Source of the DNA: Paragemmobacter ruber
Lineage (GTDB): Bacteria > Pseudomonadota > Alphaproteobacteria > Rhodobacterales > Rhodobacteraceae
Assembly (NCBI RefSeq): GCF_009908315.1
Contig: NZ_JAAATW010000001.1
Coordinates: 310,001-374,000 of the forward strand
Reading direction: 5' to 3'
Length of the DNA stretch: 64,000 nt
Below the pieces are notes generated by a model, which was given only the letters and a program-made list of their open reading frames with translations, did not search any database and had not been told where the DNA came from. A program made the translations under genes and the position numbers. Positions 9,421 through 18,646 of this stretch are shown one piece after another; position 1 is the first letter of the stretch, and each line of letters opens with the position of its first letter.

Positions 9421-10512
9421 ATGGCCCTGCCCGTTCGGCAACAGCTTCTTTACTGGGGGATCGCGGCGGCGGTCTTTTTCCTGCTGCTCTGGCTGCTTGG
9501 GAATGTGATGCTGCCCTTCCTCGTGGGCGGGGCGATTGCCTATTTCCTCGATCCTGTCGCCGACCGGCTGGAACGCGCCGGGCTGTCGCGTGTGGGGGCG
9601 ACCGTCACCATCTCCCTGATCGCGCTTCTGATCGCGGTGCTCTTGATCCTCGCCATCATCCCCACGCTGATCCAGCAGCTGACGGGCCTGATCAACGCCG
9701 CCCCCGAAATCGCCCAGCGTCTGCAGGCCTTCCTCGTGGAACGCTTCCCCGAGCTGAGCGACAACACCTCCACCATGCGCCAGACCCTTGCCCAGATCGC
9801 CCAGACGATCCAATCCAAAGGCGGCGAGCTGGCCGAAACCCTGCTCTCCTCGGCCATGAGCCTTGTGTCAGCGGTCATCTTCATCGTCGTGGTGCCGGTT
9901 GTGGCCTTCTACATGCTGCTGGACTGGGATCACATGGTCGCCCGTGTCGACAGCCTGCTGCCCCGCGACCATGCCCCCACGATCCGCCGCATCGGGAACG
10001 AGATCAACGCCGTCCTTGCGGGCTTCGTGCGCGGGCAACTGTCGGTCTGCGTGCTCTTGGGCAGCTTCTACGCCATCGCCCTGATGGTCGCGGGGCTGCA
10101 ATTCGGCCTGATCGTGGGCGCCATCGCCGGGGCCATCACCTTCATCCCCTATGTCGGTTCGCTGGTGGGCGGCACGCTCGCCATCGGCCTTGCGCTGTTT
10201 CAGTTCTGGGGCGACTGGTTCTCCATCGCCATGATCGCCGCCATCTTCGGCGTGGGACAGTTCGTCGAAGGCAACATCCTGACGCCCAAGCTGGTGGGCA
10301 ATTCGGTGGGCCTGCACCCGGTCTGGCTGCTCTTTGCGCTGTCGGCCTTCGGGTCGCTCTTCGGCTTTGTGGGCATGCTGGTCGCCGTGCCGGTGGCCGC
10401 CGCCTTCGGCGTGATCACCCGGTTCGGGATCGAGAAATACCACGCCAGCCTTCTCTACAAGGGCTATGCCGCCTCCGACAAACACCAGCCCAAGGACGAG
10501 GCGGCGGAGTGA
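9421..10512 (+). CDS. AI-2E / PerM family membrane protein
   Basis: Inner-membrane protein of 363 residues. The start ATG at 9421 is fixed by GGAGG eight bases upstream. Hydrophobic segments: a pair near residues 10-55 (LLYWGIAAAVFFLLLWLLG; FLVGGAIAYFLDPVADRLE), one near 65-85, one after a helical soluble part (VSAVIFIVVVPVVAFYMLLDWD), and a C-terminal bundle with IVGAIAGAITFIPYVGSLVGG and FGVGQFVEGNILTPKLVG. These are family hallmarks. Members export small molecules or, in some bacteria, sodium; the substrate here is unknown. The stop overlaps the GTG start of hdaA, so the pair is co-translated. Confidence 0.9.
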   Translation: MALPVRQQLLYWGIAAAVFFLLLWLLGNVMLPFLVGGAIAYFLDPVADRLERAGLSRVGATVTISLIALLIAVLLILAIIPTLIQQLTGLINAAPEIAQRLQAFLVERFPELSDNTSTMRQTLAQIAQTIQSKGGELAETLLSSAMSLVSAVIFIVVVPVVAFYMLLDWDHMVARVDSLLPRDHAPTIRRIGNEINAVLAGFVRGQLSVCVLLGSFYAIALMVAGLQFGLIVGAIAGAITFIPYVGSLVGGTLAIGLALFQFWGDWFSIAMIAAIFGVGQFVEGNILTPKLVGNSVGLHPVWLLFALSAFGSLFGFVGMLVAVPVAAAFGVITRFGIEKYHASLLYKGYAASDKHQPKDEAAE

Positions 10513-11180
10513 TCCGCCAACTGGCCTTCGACCTGCCCACACGGCAAGGCTATCGGCGGGAAGATTTCTTCGTCTCGCCCGCCAATGCCGTGGCGCTGGC
10601 CGCCGTGGATGACTGGCGCAACTGGCCCGGGGGCAAGCTGATGCTGGTCGGCCCGCCGGGCAGCGGCAAGACCCATATCGCGCGCCTCTGGGCGGCCGAG
10701 ACCGGGGCCACCTGCCTGCCCGCATCCGATCTTGCCACGGCCGACCTGCCCGCGCTGGCCGCGGCCGGGGCGGTTGCGGTCGAAGATGCCCAGACGATCG
10801 CCGGGCAACCCGCGGCAGAGGCGGCCCTGTTCCACCTGCACAACCTTGTCACGCCGGGCGGGCGGCTGCTGGTCACCGCCGCAAGCCCGCCGCGCGACTG
10901 GGGGCTCACGCTGCCCGATCTGGCCAGCCGCCTGCAGGCCGCCCCTGTCGCCCGGATCGAGCCGCCGGATGATGCCCTTCTCTCTGCCGTGCTGATCAAG
11001 CTCTTTGCCGACCGTCAGGTCACGGTCCCCCCGACGCTGATCGCCTATCTCGTGCAGCGGATGGAACGCTCCATCGACGCGGCGCGCGATCTGGTGGCGC
11101 GGCTTGACGCGCTGGCGCTGGCAGCGGGGCGCCCCATCACCCGCCAGCTGGCCGCCGATCTGCTGGGCCGCGCGGATTGA
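10509..11180 (+). CDS. hdaA: DnaA-related regulatory ATPase HdaA (Hda)
   Basis: AAA+ protein of 223 residues related to the ATPase domain of DnaA but without the DNA-binding domain. It stimulates ATP hydrolysis by DnaA while bound to the replisome clamp, preventing re-initiation. The N-terminal QLAFDLP (residues 4-10) is the clamp-binding motif, Walker A is GPPGSGKT (48-55), Walker B is VAVEDAQ, and the sensor region is near SRLQAAPVARIEPP. Translation starts at the GTG overlapping the AI-2E gene. The placement before ppk1 is common in alphaproteobacteria. Confidence 0.9.
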   Translation: MIRQLAFDLPTRQGYRREDFFVSPANAVALAAVDDWRNWPGGKLMLVGPPGSGKTHIARLWAAETGATCLPASDLATADLPALAAAGAVAVEDAQTIAGQPAAEAALFHLHNLVTPGGRLLVTAASPPRDWGLTLPDLASRLQAAPVARIEPPDDALLSAVLIKLFADRQVTVPPTLIAYLVQRMERSIDAARDLVARLDALALAAGRPITRQLAADLLGRAD

Positions 11181-11295
11181 CCGCCCCCCGCCCCGGCATT
11201 TCGGCCAAAGCCAGGCGCGCGCGCTGGACAGGGCCCCGCAGCGATGATCATCTGTCACACAGTTGTTGTCATTCGTCCTTACGGCTTTGCGCACC

Positions 11296-13497
11296 ATGAC
11301 CCATGCCGATTTCCTGAAGTCCCCGTTCCCCGCCCCTGTGACCCTGCCCGAGGCGGAACGCACAGGCCCGCGCCGTTTCTTCAACCGCGAGCTTTCGTGG
11401 CTGGCCTTCAACTGGCGCGTGCTGGACGAGGCGTCAAATCCCAAGGTTCCGCTGCTCGAAAGGCTGCGCTTCCTGTCGATCTCGGCCACCAACCTTGACG
11501 AATTCTACACCGTCCGCGTCGCGGGCCTGCGGGCGCTGGTGCGCAACGGCAATGCCAGCCTGTCCGAGGATGGGCGCAGCCCGATGGAACAGCTGGAACT
11601 GATCCACGCCGATGCGCGCCGCCTCATGCAGACGCAGCAGACCGTGTTCAACAAGCTCAAGAAGGAAATGGAAGCAGAGGGGATCATCATCCTCACCCGG
11701 TCCAAGCTGACCGCGCGCGATCTGAAGCATCTGGAAGAGCACTTCCTGAACAAGGTCTTCCCGGTCCTGTCGCCACTGGCGATCGACCCGGCCCATCCCT
11801 TCCCCTTCATCCCCAATACCGGCTTCTCGCTCGCGCTTGAACTGGAACGCGAAACCGACCACCGCACGCTTCAGGCGCTGCTGCCCATCCCCCAGCAGAT
11901 CGCCCGCTTCGTGGCCCTGCCGGGCAAGCCCGGGGAAAACCGCTTCCTGCCACTGGAGGAGTTGCTGCTTCTGCATCTCGACATGCTGTTTCCCGGCTAT
12001 ACCGACCGGGGCCACTGCATCTTCCGCGTGCTGCGCGACAGCGATCTGGAAGTCGAGGACGAGGCCGAGGATCTGGTGCGCGAATTCGAGGTGGCGCTGA
12101 AACGCCGCCGCCGGGGCGAGGTGATCCGCCTGAAACTGTCCGCCGGCGCGCCGCCGGAACTGCGCGCGCTGATCATGGACGAACTGGCCGTGACCGAGGA
12201 CATGGTGGTCGAGGTGCGCGGCCTGCTGGGCGTGGCAGACCTCAAGGAACTGGTGCTCTCTTCCCGCCCTGATCTTCTGTGGCCCCCCTTCACCTCGCGC
12301 ATCCCCGAACGGGTGCAGGATCATGACGGCGATCTCTTCGCCGCGATCCGGCAGAAGGACATGCTCCTTCACCACCCGTATGAGACCTTCGATCAGGTCA
12401 TCCGCTTTCTCGAACAGGCGGCGCGCGATCCGAACGTGCTGGCGATCAAGCAGACGCTCTACCGCACGTCGTGGGACAGCCCCATCGTCTCTGCCCTGTG
12501 CGAGGCGGCCGAGGCCGGGAAATCCGTCACCGCGCTGGTCGAACTCAAGGCCCGCTTCGACGAGGCCGCGAACATCCGCCAATCCCGCCGCCTGGAACGC
12601 GCGGGCGCGCATGTCGTCTATGGGTTCATGCACCTCAAGACACATGCCAAGATCAGCACCGTCGTCCGGCGCGAGGGCGACCAATTGGTCACCTACACCC
12701 ATTACGGCACGGGGAACTATCACCCGATCACGGCGCGCATCTATACTGACCTGTCCTTCTTCACCTGCGATGCGGCGCTGGGACGTGACGCGACCAAGGT
12801 GTTCAACTACCTGTCCGGCTATGTGCAGCCCGAGGGGCTCGAAAACCTCGCCATCTCGCCCATCACGCTGAAACCCCGCCTGCTGGAACGGATCGCGCAA
12901 GAGGCCGATCACGCCCGCGCCGGGCGGCCTGCCGAAATCTGGGCCAAGATGAACAGCCTCACCGATCCCGAGGTGATCGACGCACTCTATGCCGCCAGCC
13001 AGGCCGGGGTGCGGATCAGCCTGATCGTGCGCGGCATCTGCGGGGTGCGCCCCGGTGTGCAGGGCCTGTCAGAGAACATCCGCGTGAAATCCATCGTTGG
13101 GCGTTTCCTTGAACATTCGCGCATCGTCTGCTTCGGCTCCGGCCACGGGCTGCCCTCGCAAAAGGCCAAGGTCTACATCTCTTCGGCCGACTGGATGGGG
13201 CGCAACCTGAACCGCCGGGTGGAGACACTGGTGGACATCAGCAACCCCACTGTGAAGGCGCAGATCGTCAGCCAGATCATGGCCGCCAATCTCGCGGACG
13301 AGGCGCAAAGCTGGGTGCTGCGCCCCGACGGCACCTATCACCGCGAATTGCAGCCCGCCGATGGCAACCTGTTCAACTGCCACCGCTTCTTCATGGAAAA
13401 TCCCTCGCTCTCCGGGCGCGGGACGGCGGGCGCGAAGGATGTGCCGAAACTGGCGCAACTGCGGGATGAAGCCCAGACCGGCGCACTGGACGGCTGA
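11296..13497 (+). CDS. ppk1: Polyphosphate kinase 1
   Basis: Makes long-chain polyphosphate from ATP. 733 residues from the ATG at 11296; a TTG at 11263 is in frame but less likely. Domains in order: N-terminal helical domain ([20 protein letters not shown]), head domain, and two PLD-like catalytic domains containing the phosphorylated-histidine region [14 protein letters not shown] and the DLSFFT segment, plus the second-domain [32 protein letters not shown]. All typical active-site stretches are present. Followed 140 bases later by ppx, giving a synthesis/degradation pair. Confidence 0.97.
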   Translation: MTHADFLKSPFPAPVTLPEAERTGPRRFFNRELSWLAFNWRVLDEASNPKVPLLERLRFLSISATNLDEFYTVRVAGLRALVRNGNASLSEDGRSPMEQLELIHADARRLMQTQQTVFNKLKKEMEAEGIIILTRSKLTARDLKHLEEHFLNKVFPVLSPLAIDPAHPFPFIPNTGFSLALELERETDHRTLQALLPIPQQIARFVALPGKPGENRFLPLEELLLLHLDMLFPGYTDRGHCIFRVLRDSDLEVEDEAEDLVREFEVALKRRRRGEVIRLKLSAGAPPELRALIMDELAVTEDMVVEVRGLLGVADLKELVLSSRPDLLWPPFTSRIPERVQDHDGDLFAAIRQKDMLLHHPYETFDQVIRFLEQAARDPNVLAIKQTLYRTSWDSPIVSALCEAAEAGKSVTALVELKARFDEAANIRQSRRLERAGAHVVYGFMHLKTHAKISTVVRREGDQLVTYTHYGTGNYHPITARIYTDLSFFTCDAALGRDATKVFNYLSGYVQPEGLENLAISPITLKPRLLERIAQEADHARAGRPAEIWAKMNSLTDPEVIDALYAASQAGVRISLIVRGICGVRPGVQGLSENIRVKSIVGRFLEHSRIVCFGSGHGLPSQKAKVYISSADWMGRNLNRRVETLVDISNPTVKAQIVSQIMAANLADEAQSWVLRPDGTYHRELQPADGNLFNCHRFFMENPSLSGRGTAGAKDVPKLAQLRDEAQTGALDG

Positions 13498-13637
13498 GGC
13501 ATCGCCAAGGCGGCGCCCCGCCGCCGCCCCATCGTGGCGCGACACAGGCCGCGCGCGGCCCGGAACCTTGCGTCAACCATCTTGACCGCGCAGGTCATCC
13601 GCGCCACCTTCCCCGCGCCAGACGAAGGACTGCCAGA

Positions 13638-15191
13638 ATGAACGAGACCGCCCCCGCCGCCGAACCCGGCAGTGATGATGATTGGGGCCCTTTTGGCCGA
13701 CCGCTGTTCGATGATCCTTCCGTGCGCGCGCTGTCGCGCGTGGGCGTGGTCGATGTCGGCTCCAACTCCGTGCGGATGGTGGTGTTTGACGGCGCCGCCC
13801 GCAGCCCGGCCTATTTCTACAACGAAAAGATCATGTGCGGCCTTGGCAAGGGTCTGGCCGAGACGGGCCGACTGAACCCGAATGGCCGCCTCCGCGCCCT
13901 TGCCGCGCTGAAGCGTTTTGCCCTGCTGGCCGAAGGCATGGGCGCGGCCCCCCTGACCGTCGTCGCCACCGCCGCCACGCGCGAGGCCGAGGATGGCCCC
14001 GATTTTCAGGCCGAGGTGCTGCGCGAGACCGGCCTCAGGATGTGGGTGATCGACGGCGATGAAGAGGCCCGCCTGTCGGCCCAGGGCGTGCTTCTGGGCT
14101 GGCCCGAAGCCAAGGGTCTGGTCTGCGATATCGGCGGCAATTCCATGGAACTGGCCCGCATCGGCGCGGGCGAGGTGGGCAAGCGCCTGTCCACGCCGCT
14201 CGGCCCCTTCCGCCTGCAACAGGTGACGGGCGGGGATGACAAGCGCCGCGCCCTGATCGAACGCATCCTGAAAACCGCCCAATCCAAGCTGAAATCGACG
14301 GGCGAGCGGATCTACCTCGTCGGCGGTTCGTGGCGCGTGATCGCGCGGCTTGACATGGAACGCCGCAACTATCCGCTGACCGTGCTGCACGAATACCGGA
14401 TGACGCCAGAGGGCCTGATCGACACGCTCGACTGGATCGCCGCCAGCGACCTTGCCGTGCTGCGGGGCCGCACCGGCACCTCGTCGGAACGGATGGAGCT
14501 TGTCCCGCTGGCCTGCGAGGTGCTGCGCGAACTGGTGCGCATCTTCAAACCGTCCGAAATCGACGTATCGGCCTACGGTATCCGCGAAGGCCTGCTCTAC
14601 GAACAGATGCCCCCCCGCCTGCGCGCCCGCGACCCGCTGATCGAGGCCGCCCGCATGGCCGAGATGACATCGGCCCGCGTGCCGGGCTTCGGCAAAAAAC
14701 TGTATGAATTCCTGCTGCCCCTGTTCAAGGATGCCGACAAGGAACGCCTGCGCCTGATCAAGGCCGCCTGCCTGCTGCACGACACCACATGGCGCGCCCA
14801 TCCCGATTACCGGGCCGAAGTCTGCTTCGACAATGCCACCCGCGCCAACCTTGGCGGGCTCGATCATCCGGGCCGCGTGTTCCTTGGCCTGTCGCTGCTG
14901 CACCGCTACAAGAATTCGCGCTCCGGCTCGCGTCTGGAACCGCTGTTCCGGCTGCTCTCCGAACAGCAGATGCAAGAGGCCGAGGTGCTGGGCAAAGCCA
15001 TGCGCTTCGGCGCGATGTTCTCGGTCGCCGATCCGGCCGAGGCGGGCAAACTGCACTGGAGCCCGAAGAAGCGCATCCTCGAACTGGACCTGACCGAACA
15101 TGGCCGCGACCTGTTCGGCGAGGTGGCGCAGGCCCGCTTCGCCTCGCTCGCGCTGGCGCTGAAGGCAAAGACCACCGTCAACAGCGTCTGA
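13638..15191 (+). CDS. ppx: Exopolyphosphatase / guanosine pentaphosphatase (Ppx/GppA family)
   Basis: Removes terminal phosphate from polyphosphate, or acts on pppGpp. 517 residues. The ASKHA-fold phosphate loops are visible: VVDVGSNSVRMVVFDG at residues about 36-51 and VCDIGGNSMELARIGAG further on. The C-terminal half is helical with an HD-like stretch (KAACLLHDTTWRAHPDYRAEVCFDN), a longer arrangement typical of alphaproteobacterial Ppx. Gene order ppk1-ppx supports the polyphosphate role over the GppA alternative. Confidence 0.93.
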   Translation: MNETAPAAEPGSDDDWGPFGRPLFDDPSVRALSRVGVVDVGSNSVRMVVFDGAARSPAYFYNEKIMCGLGKGLAETGRLNPNGRLRALAALKRFALLAEGMGAAPLTVVATAATREAEDGPDFQAEVLRETGLRMWVIDGDEEARLSAQGVLLGWPEAKGLVCDIGGNSMELARIGAGEVGKRLSTPLGPFRLQQVTGGDDKRRALIERILKTAQSKLKSTGERIYLVGGSWRVIARLDMERRNYPLTVLHEYRMTPEGLIDTLDWIAASDLAVLRGRTGTSSERMELVPLACEVLRELVRIFKPSEIDVSAYGIREGLLYEQMPPRLRARDPLIEAARMAEMTSARVPGFGKKLYEFLLPLFKDADKERLRLIKAACLLHDTTWRAHPDYRAEVCFDNATRANLGGLDHPGRVFLGLSLLHRYKNSRSGSRLEPLFRLLSEQQMQEAEVLGKAMRFGAMFSVADPAEAGKLHWSPKKRILELDLTEHGRDLFGEVAQARFASLALALKAKTTVNSV

Positions 15192-15195
15192 CCCT

Positions 15196-15825
15196 ATGCT
15201 CACGCTCGATCACCTCGCCATCTCGGCCCGCACGCTGGACGAAGGCACCGCCGCTGTCGAAGCGGCGCTCGGCGTGCCGCTGGCACCGGGGGGCCAGCAT
15301 CCGCACATGGCCACGCATAACCGCCTGCTGTCGCTCGGCCCCGATCTGTATCTCGAGGTGATCGCCGCCGATCCGGCCCAGCCCCGCCCGGCTTGGCCGC
15401 GCTGGTTCGATCTGGATCGCTTCACCGGCCCCCCGCGCCTGACGAACTGGATCTGCCGCTGCGATGATCTGGATGCCGCGCTGGCCATGTCGCCCCCCGG
15501 CACCGGCACGCCCGTCGCGCTGGCGCGTGGCGATTTCCGCTGGCGCATGGCGGTGCCGGACACGGGCATCCTGCCCTATGACAACACCTTCCCCGCGCTG
15601 ATCGAATGGCAGGGCGCCGCCCATCCCGCGCCGCGCCTGCCCGATTTGGGGGTGCGTCTGATCGGGTTGGAGATCACCCATCCCGATGCCGATGGGCTGC
15701 GCCATGCGCTCAAAGGGTGCCTCGCCGATCCGCGCCCCACCGATCCGTGGCTGACCATCAGCGCCGGGCCGCCCGGAATGCGGGCGCGGCTTTCCACCCC
15801 GCAGGGGGAAAGGCTCCTCGCATGA
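15196..15825 (+). CDS. VOC-superfamily protein with glyoxalase-like domain
   Basis: 209 residues, cytoplasmic. It opens with LTLDHLAISARTLDEGTAAVEAALGVPLAPGGQHPHMATHNRLLSLG, the first beta-alpha-beta-beta-beta unit of glyoxalase_3-like proteins (metal-ligand His in LDHL), and a second unit runs from RLIGLEITHPDADGLRHAL. The exact reaction is unknown. It is not obviously methylmalonyl-CoA epimerase, which is shorter and has different motifs. It starts five bases after ppx and overlaps the next gene by four bases, so it probably shares their transcript. Confidence 0.8.
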   Translation: MLTLDHLAISARTLDEGTAAVEAALGVPLAPGGQHPHMATHNRLLSLGPDLYLEVIAADPAQPRPAWPRWFDLDRFTGPPRLTNWICRCDDLDAALAMSPPGTGTPVALARGDFRWRMAVPDTGILPYDNTFPALIEWQGAAHPAPRLPDLGVRLIGLEITHPDADGLRHALKGCLADPRPTDPWLTISAGPPGMRARLSTPQGERLLA

Positions 15826-16310
15826 TCCGCGACGCAACCGTTGCCGATGCTCCGGGCATCGCCGCGATCTGGAACCCGATCATCCGCGACACCGCCATCA
15901 CCTTCAACGCGGCCGAGAAAACACCTGCCGATATCGCCACCCTGATCACCGACCGGCAAGCCGCCGGTCATGCCTTCCTTGTGGCCGAACGCGCGGGGTA
16001 TGTTGCGGGCTTTGCCACCTATGCCCAGTTCCGGGGCGGTGTGGGCTACGCTCGCACGATGGAGCACACCATCCTGCTGGCCCCCACGGCGCAGGGCGGC
16101 GGTCTGGGCCGCGCCCTGATGACCGCGATCGAAGATCACGCCCACCGCGCCGGGGCAATCAGCCTTTTTGCGGGCGTCAGCGCCGAAAACCCCGCCGGGC
16201 GTGCCTTTCACGCCCGTCTGGGCTTTGCCGAGGTGGCTATCCTGCAACGGGTCGGCTTCAAGTTCGGCCGCGCCATGGATCTGGTCCTGATGCAGAAGTT
16301 CCTCTCCTGA
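15822..16310 (+). CDS. GNAT N-acetyltransferase (phosphinothricin-acetyltransferase-like)
   Basis: 162-residue acyl-CoA-dependent acetyltransferase. The order of motifs is that of the Pat/MnaT group: MIRDATVADAPGIAAIWNPIIRDTAITF, the conserved VAGFATYAQFRGGVGYARTMEHTI, the acetyl-CoA loop LLAPTAQGGGLGRALM, and ENPAGRAFHARLGFAEVAILQRVGFKFGR. The family often acetylates methionine sulfone/sulfoximine-type amino acids; the natural substrate here is not known. The start ATG overlaps the stop of the VOC gene (ATGA). Confidence 0.88.
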   Translation: MIRDATVADAPGIAAIWNPIIRDTAITFNAAEKTPADIATLITDRQAAGHAFLVAERAGYVAGFATYAQFRGGVGYARTMEHTILLAPTAQGGGLGRALMTAIEDHAHRAGAISLFAGVSAENPAGRAFHARLGFAEVAILQRVGFKFGRAMDLVLMQKFLS

Positions 16311-16341
16311 CTTCTGCAAACAACCGGTCTATGATCTGAAT

Positions 16342-17040
16342 ATGTCTATCTGGACTCGCATCGCCGAAGCGCTATCCGCCCTCGCGCAAGGCGAGCCGCT
16401 TTCCGTTGTCTTCGAAAAACTGCAGGGCCGCGTCGACAATCACCCCGAACTCACCGTGGGCTTCACCATCGCCGTCATCGCGCTGGGGGCCAAGATCGCC
16501 AAGGCCGACGGTCAGGTGACGCGGGACGAAGTCACCGCCTTCCGCCGCGTCTTCACGATTGACGAGGCCGAGGCCACCAATGCCGCCCGCGTCTTCAACC
16601 TCGCCCGGCAGGATGTGGCGGGCTTTGATTCCTATGCCCGCAAGATCGCCGCGATGTTCGGCGAAGGTCACCGCGACGTGCTGGAAGACGTGATGGAGGG
16701 GCTTTTCCTCATCGCGCTGGCCGATGGCGCCTATCACCCCGGCGAGGATGACTTCCTGCGCGAGGTGGCCCGCATCTTCGGCCTGACAGAGAGCTGTTTC
16801 CGCGCATTGCGGGCCAGTTTCGTCGAAGGCGCGCCGCGCGATCCCTATGATGTGCTGGGCGTTCCCCCCGGCACGCCCATCGAAGAGGTCCGCGCCGCGT
16901 GGAAGGCCGCCGTCCGCGAACACCATCCCGACCGCCTGATCGCGCGCGGCGTGCCGGAAGAGGCGGTGAAACTCTCCGAACGCCGCCTGATCGCGCTGAA
17001 CGCCGCGTGGGAGGAAATCTCGGCCAAGGAAGCGGCCTGA
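16342..17040 (+). CDS. TerB/DjlA-like protein with C-terminal J domain
   Basis: 232 residues. Residues about 35-160 form a TerB-like helical domain (LTVGFTIAVIALGAKIAKADGQVTRDE; LIALADGAYHPGEDDFLREVARIFGL), an acidic metal-binding-type fold. Residues about 168-230 are a J domain (DPYDVLGVPPGTPIEEVRAAWKAAVREHHPDRL) with the diagnostic HPD. J domains stimulate the ATPase of a DnaK-type chaperone. There is no N-terminal membrane helix, unlike E. coli DjlA, so it should be soluble. Start at ATG 16342. Confidence 0.88.
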   Translation: MSIWTRIAEALSALAQGEPLSVVFEKLQGRVDNHPELTVGFTIAVIALGAKIAKADGQVTRDEVTAFRRVFTIDEAEATNAARVFNLARQDVAGFDSYARKIAAMFGEGHRDVLEDVMEGLFLIALADGAYHPGEDDFLREVARIFGLTESCFRALRASFVEGAPRDPYDVLGVPPGTPIEEVRAAWKAAVREHHPDRLIARGVPEEAVKLSERRLIALNAAWEEISAKEAA

Positions 17041-17044
17041 TCCG

Positions 17045-18157
17045 ATGGCCGATGGTCCAGTCAAGGATGGGCTGGCCAAAACTGGGCTGGCCAGGCGCGG
17101 GCTGCGGCTGGCCACCTACAATGTCGAATGGTTCAACGCGCTCTTTGATGACCAAGGCCACCCCTTGGCCGACCAGCACCCCGCCCAACGCTACGGCCTC
17201 AGCCGCGGGCGCCAGTTGGCCGCGCTGCGCACGGTCTTTGCCGCGCTGGATGCCGATGGCATCATGGTGATCGAGGCGCCCGATACAGGCTCGCGCCGGT
17301 CCACCACCCGCGCGCTCGAACATTTTGCCGCCGGGGCAGGCCTGCGCGCGCGCCGGGCGATCATCGGCTATCCTTCGGACACCGAACAGGAAATCGCCTT
17401 CCTCTTTGACCCCGACCATCTTGCCGCGCGGCATGATCCGCAAGGCGCGCCCGCGCCCCGGCACGGGGCCGGCGATGCCCCCCGCTTCGACACCGCCTTC
17501 CGCTACGATCTGGATGCCGATGGCGTGGGCGAGGTGATCCGCTTCTCCAAGCCGCCCCTCGAACTGGCCGTCACCCATGCGGGCGGGGCGCTGCGCCTGA
17601 TCGGGGTCCATGCCAAATCCAAGGCCCCGCATGGCGCGCAGGATGGCGCGGAACTGACCCGGATCGCCATCGACAACCGCCGCAAGCAGCTTGCCCAATG
17701 CCTCTGGCTGCGCCAGCGCGTCATGGCCCATCTCGGCGCGGGCGACAGCCTGATCGTCATGGGCGACCTGAACGATGGCCCGGGGCTGGATGATTACGAG
17801 AAACTTTTCGGCCATTCCGGCGTAGAGATCGTGCTGGGCCATGACGGCCCCGCCGATCTGCGCCTGCATGACCCGCATGCCATGATGGCCCTCACCCAGC
17901 GCCTTGGCGTGGCCCCGTCCACGGCGCGCTTCTTCATCGCGCCGCAGGACCGCTGGTTCGATGCGCTTCTGGATTTCATCATGGTGTCGCCCGATCTCTG
18001 CGCCCGCGCGCCGCGCTGGCGCATCTGGCACCCGCATGACGACCCCGCCATCGCCGCCAACCCCACCCTGCAGGCGGCGCTTCTGGACGCCTCGGATCAT
18101 TTCCCGGTCACGCTGGACCTTGCCCCCGTTGAAACCGGCGCCCGCGTCCCCATCTAG
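17045..18157 (+). CDS. Endonuclease/exonuclease/phosphatase family protein
   Basis: 370 residues of the DNase I-like fold. Catalytic stretches are present in order: RLATYNVEWFNAL (Asn), IEAPDTGS, GVHAKSKAPHG, VMGDLNDGPG (Asp/Asn pair) and the C-terminal SDHFPVTLDL (His). These support a metal-dependent phosphodiesterase on nucleic acid or another phosphate ester; the substrate is not evident. No signal peptide is seen. It begins four bases after the J-domain gene and ends five before the next, so these small genes probably form one operon. Confidence 0.87.
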   Translation: MADGPVKDGLAKTGLARRGLRLATYNVEWFNALFDDQGHPLADQHPAQRYGLSRGRQLAALRTVFAALDADGIMVIEAPDTGSRRSTTRALEHFAAGAGLRARRAIIGYPSDTEQEIAFLFDPDHLAARHDPQGAPAPRHGAGDAPRFDTAFRYDLDADGVGEVIRFSKPPLELAVTHAGGALRLIGVHAKSKAPHGAQDGAELTRIAIDNRRKQLAQCLWLRQRVMAHLGAGDSLIVMGDLNDGPGLDDYEKLFGHSGVEIVLGHDGPADLRLHDPHAMMALTQRLGVAPSTARFFIAPQDRWFDALLDFIMVSPDLCARAPRWRIWHPHDDPAIAANPTLQAALLDASDHFPVTLDLAPVETGARVPI

Positions 18158-18162
18158 GGCGC

Positions 18163-18549
18163 ATGAAACACGCAGCCCTCATCATCGCCCTAGCCCTCGC
18201 CCCCCTGCCCGCCCTCACGCAGCCCGCCCTGGCGCAAGAGGCCGCGCCCGCCGAACCTGAGGCGGCCGAGGAAGGCCCCAGCCTGATGGAGCGCGGCCTT
18301 GCGCTTTTCTTCGAAGGGTTCCAGCAGGAAATGGAACCCGCGCTGGATGAGATGGGCCGCGCGCTGGAACAGTTCGGCCCCGCCGTCGCCCCGGCCTTGG
18401 AACGGCTGATGGCCATGGTGGATGACATGACCAATTATGAACTGCCCGAGATGATGGAAAACGGCGACATCATCATCCGCCGCAAACCCGACGCCCCGCC
18501 CGTAGAGCCGCCCGCCGAGGGATCAGCCGAGGGCGAGGTCGAACTCTGA
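18163..18549 (+). CDS. Small secreted protein of unknown function
   Basis: 128 residues with a signal peptide (MKHAALIIALALAPLPALTQPALAQ). The mature part is acidic and alanine-rich at first, then helical (LMERGLALFFEGFQQEMEPALDEMGRALEQFGPAVAPALERLMAMVDDMTNYELPEMM), and ends in a proline/glutamate tail with NGDIIIRRKPDAPP. The pattern recurs in Rhodobacteraceae secreted proteins but I know no function. Last gene of the co-oriented run; a hairpin lies ten bases past its stop. Confidence 0.75.
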   Translation: MKHAALIIALALAPLPALTQPALAQEAAPAEPEAAEEGPSLMERGLALFFEGFQQEMEPALDEMGRALEQFGPAVAPALERLMAMVDDMTNYELPEMMENGDIIIRRKPDAPPVEPPAEGSAEGEVEL

Positions 18550-18558
18550 CAAAGAAAA

Positions 18559-18579
18559 AGGGGGGCTGTCTGCCCCCCT
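18559..18579 (-). terminator. Rho-independent terminator for mcm (also within reach of the plus-strand operon)
   Basis: 8-bp stem (AGGGGGGC with GCCCCCCT) and 5-base loop. Read on the minus strand it is followed by TTTTTCTTTG, a good T-tract, 68 bases after the mcm stop. On the plus strand it follows the secreted-protein gene but lacks T's. Confidence 0.75.
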
Positions 18580-18646
18580 CTTGGCCTGCGGCCAATTCAC
18601 CCGCCCCAAGGATACTTCGGCAACGGGGAATGGGCAAAACGCCCCC

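Noticed and set aside
15196-15825. Methylmalonyl-CoA epimerase for the propionate pathway
   Set aside because: The protein has the glyoxalase_3-like N-terminus and is 209 residues long; epimerases are about 135-150 residues with a different motif set.
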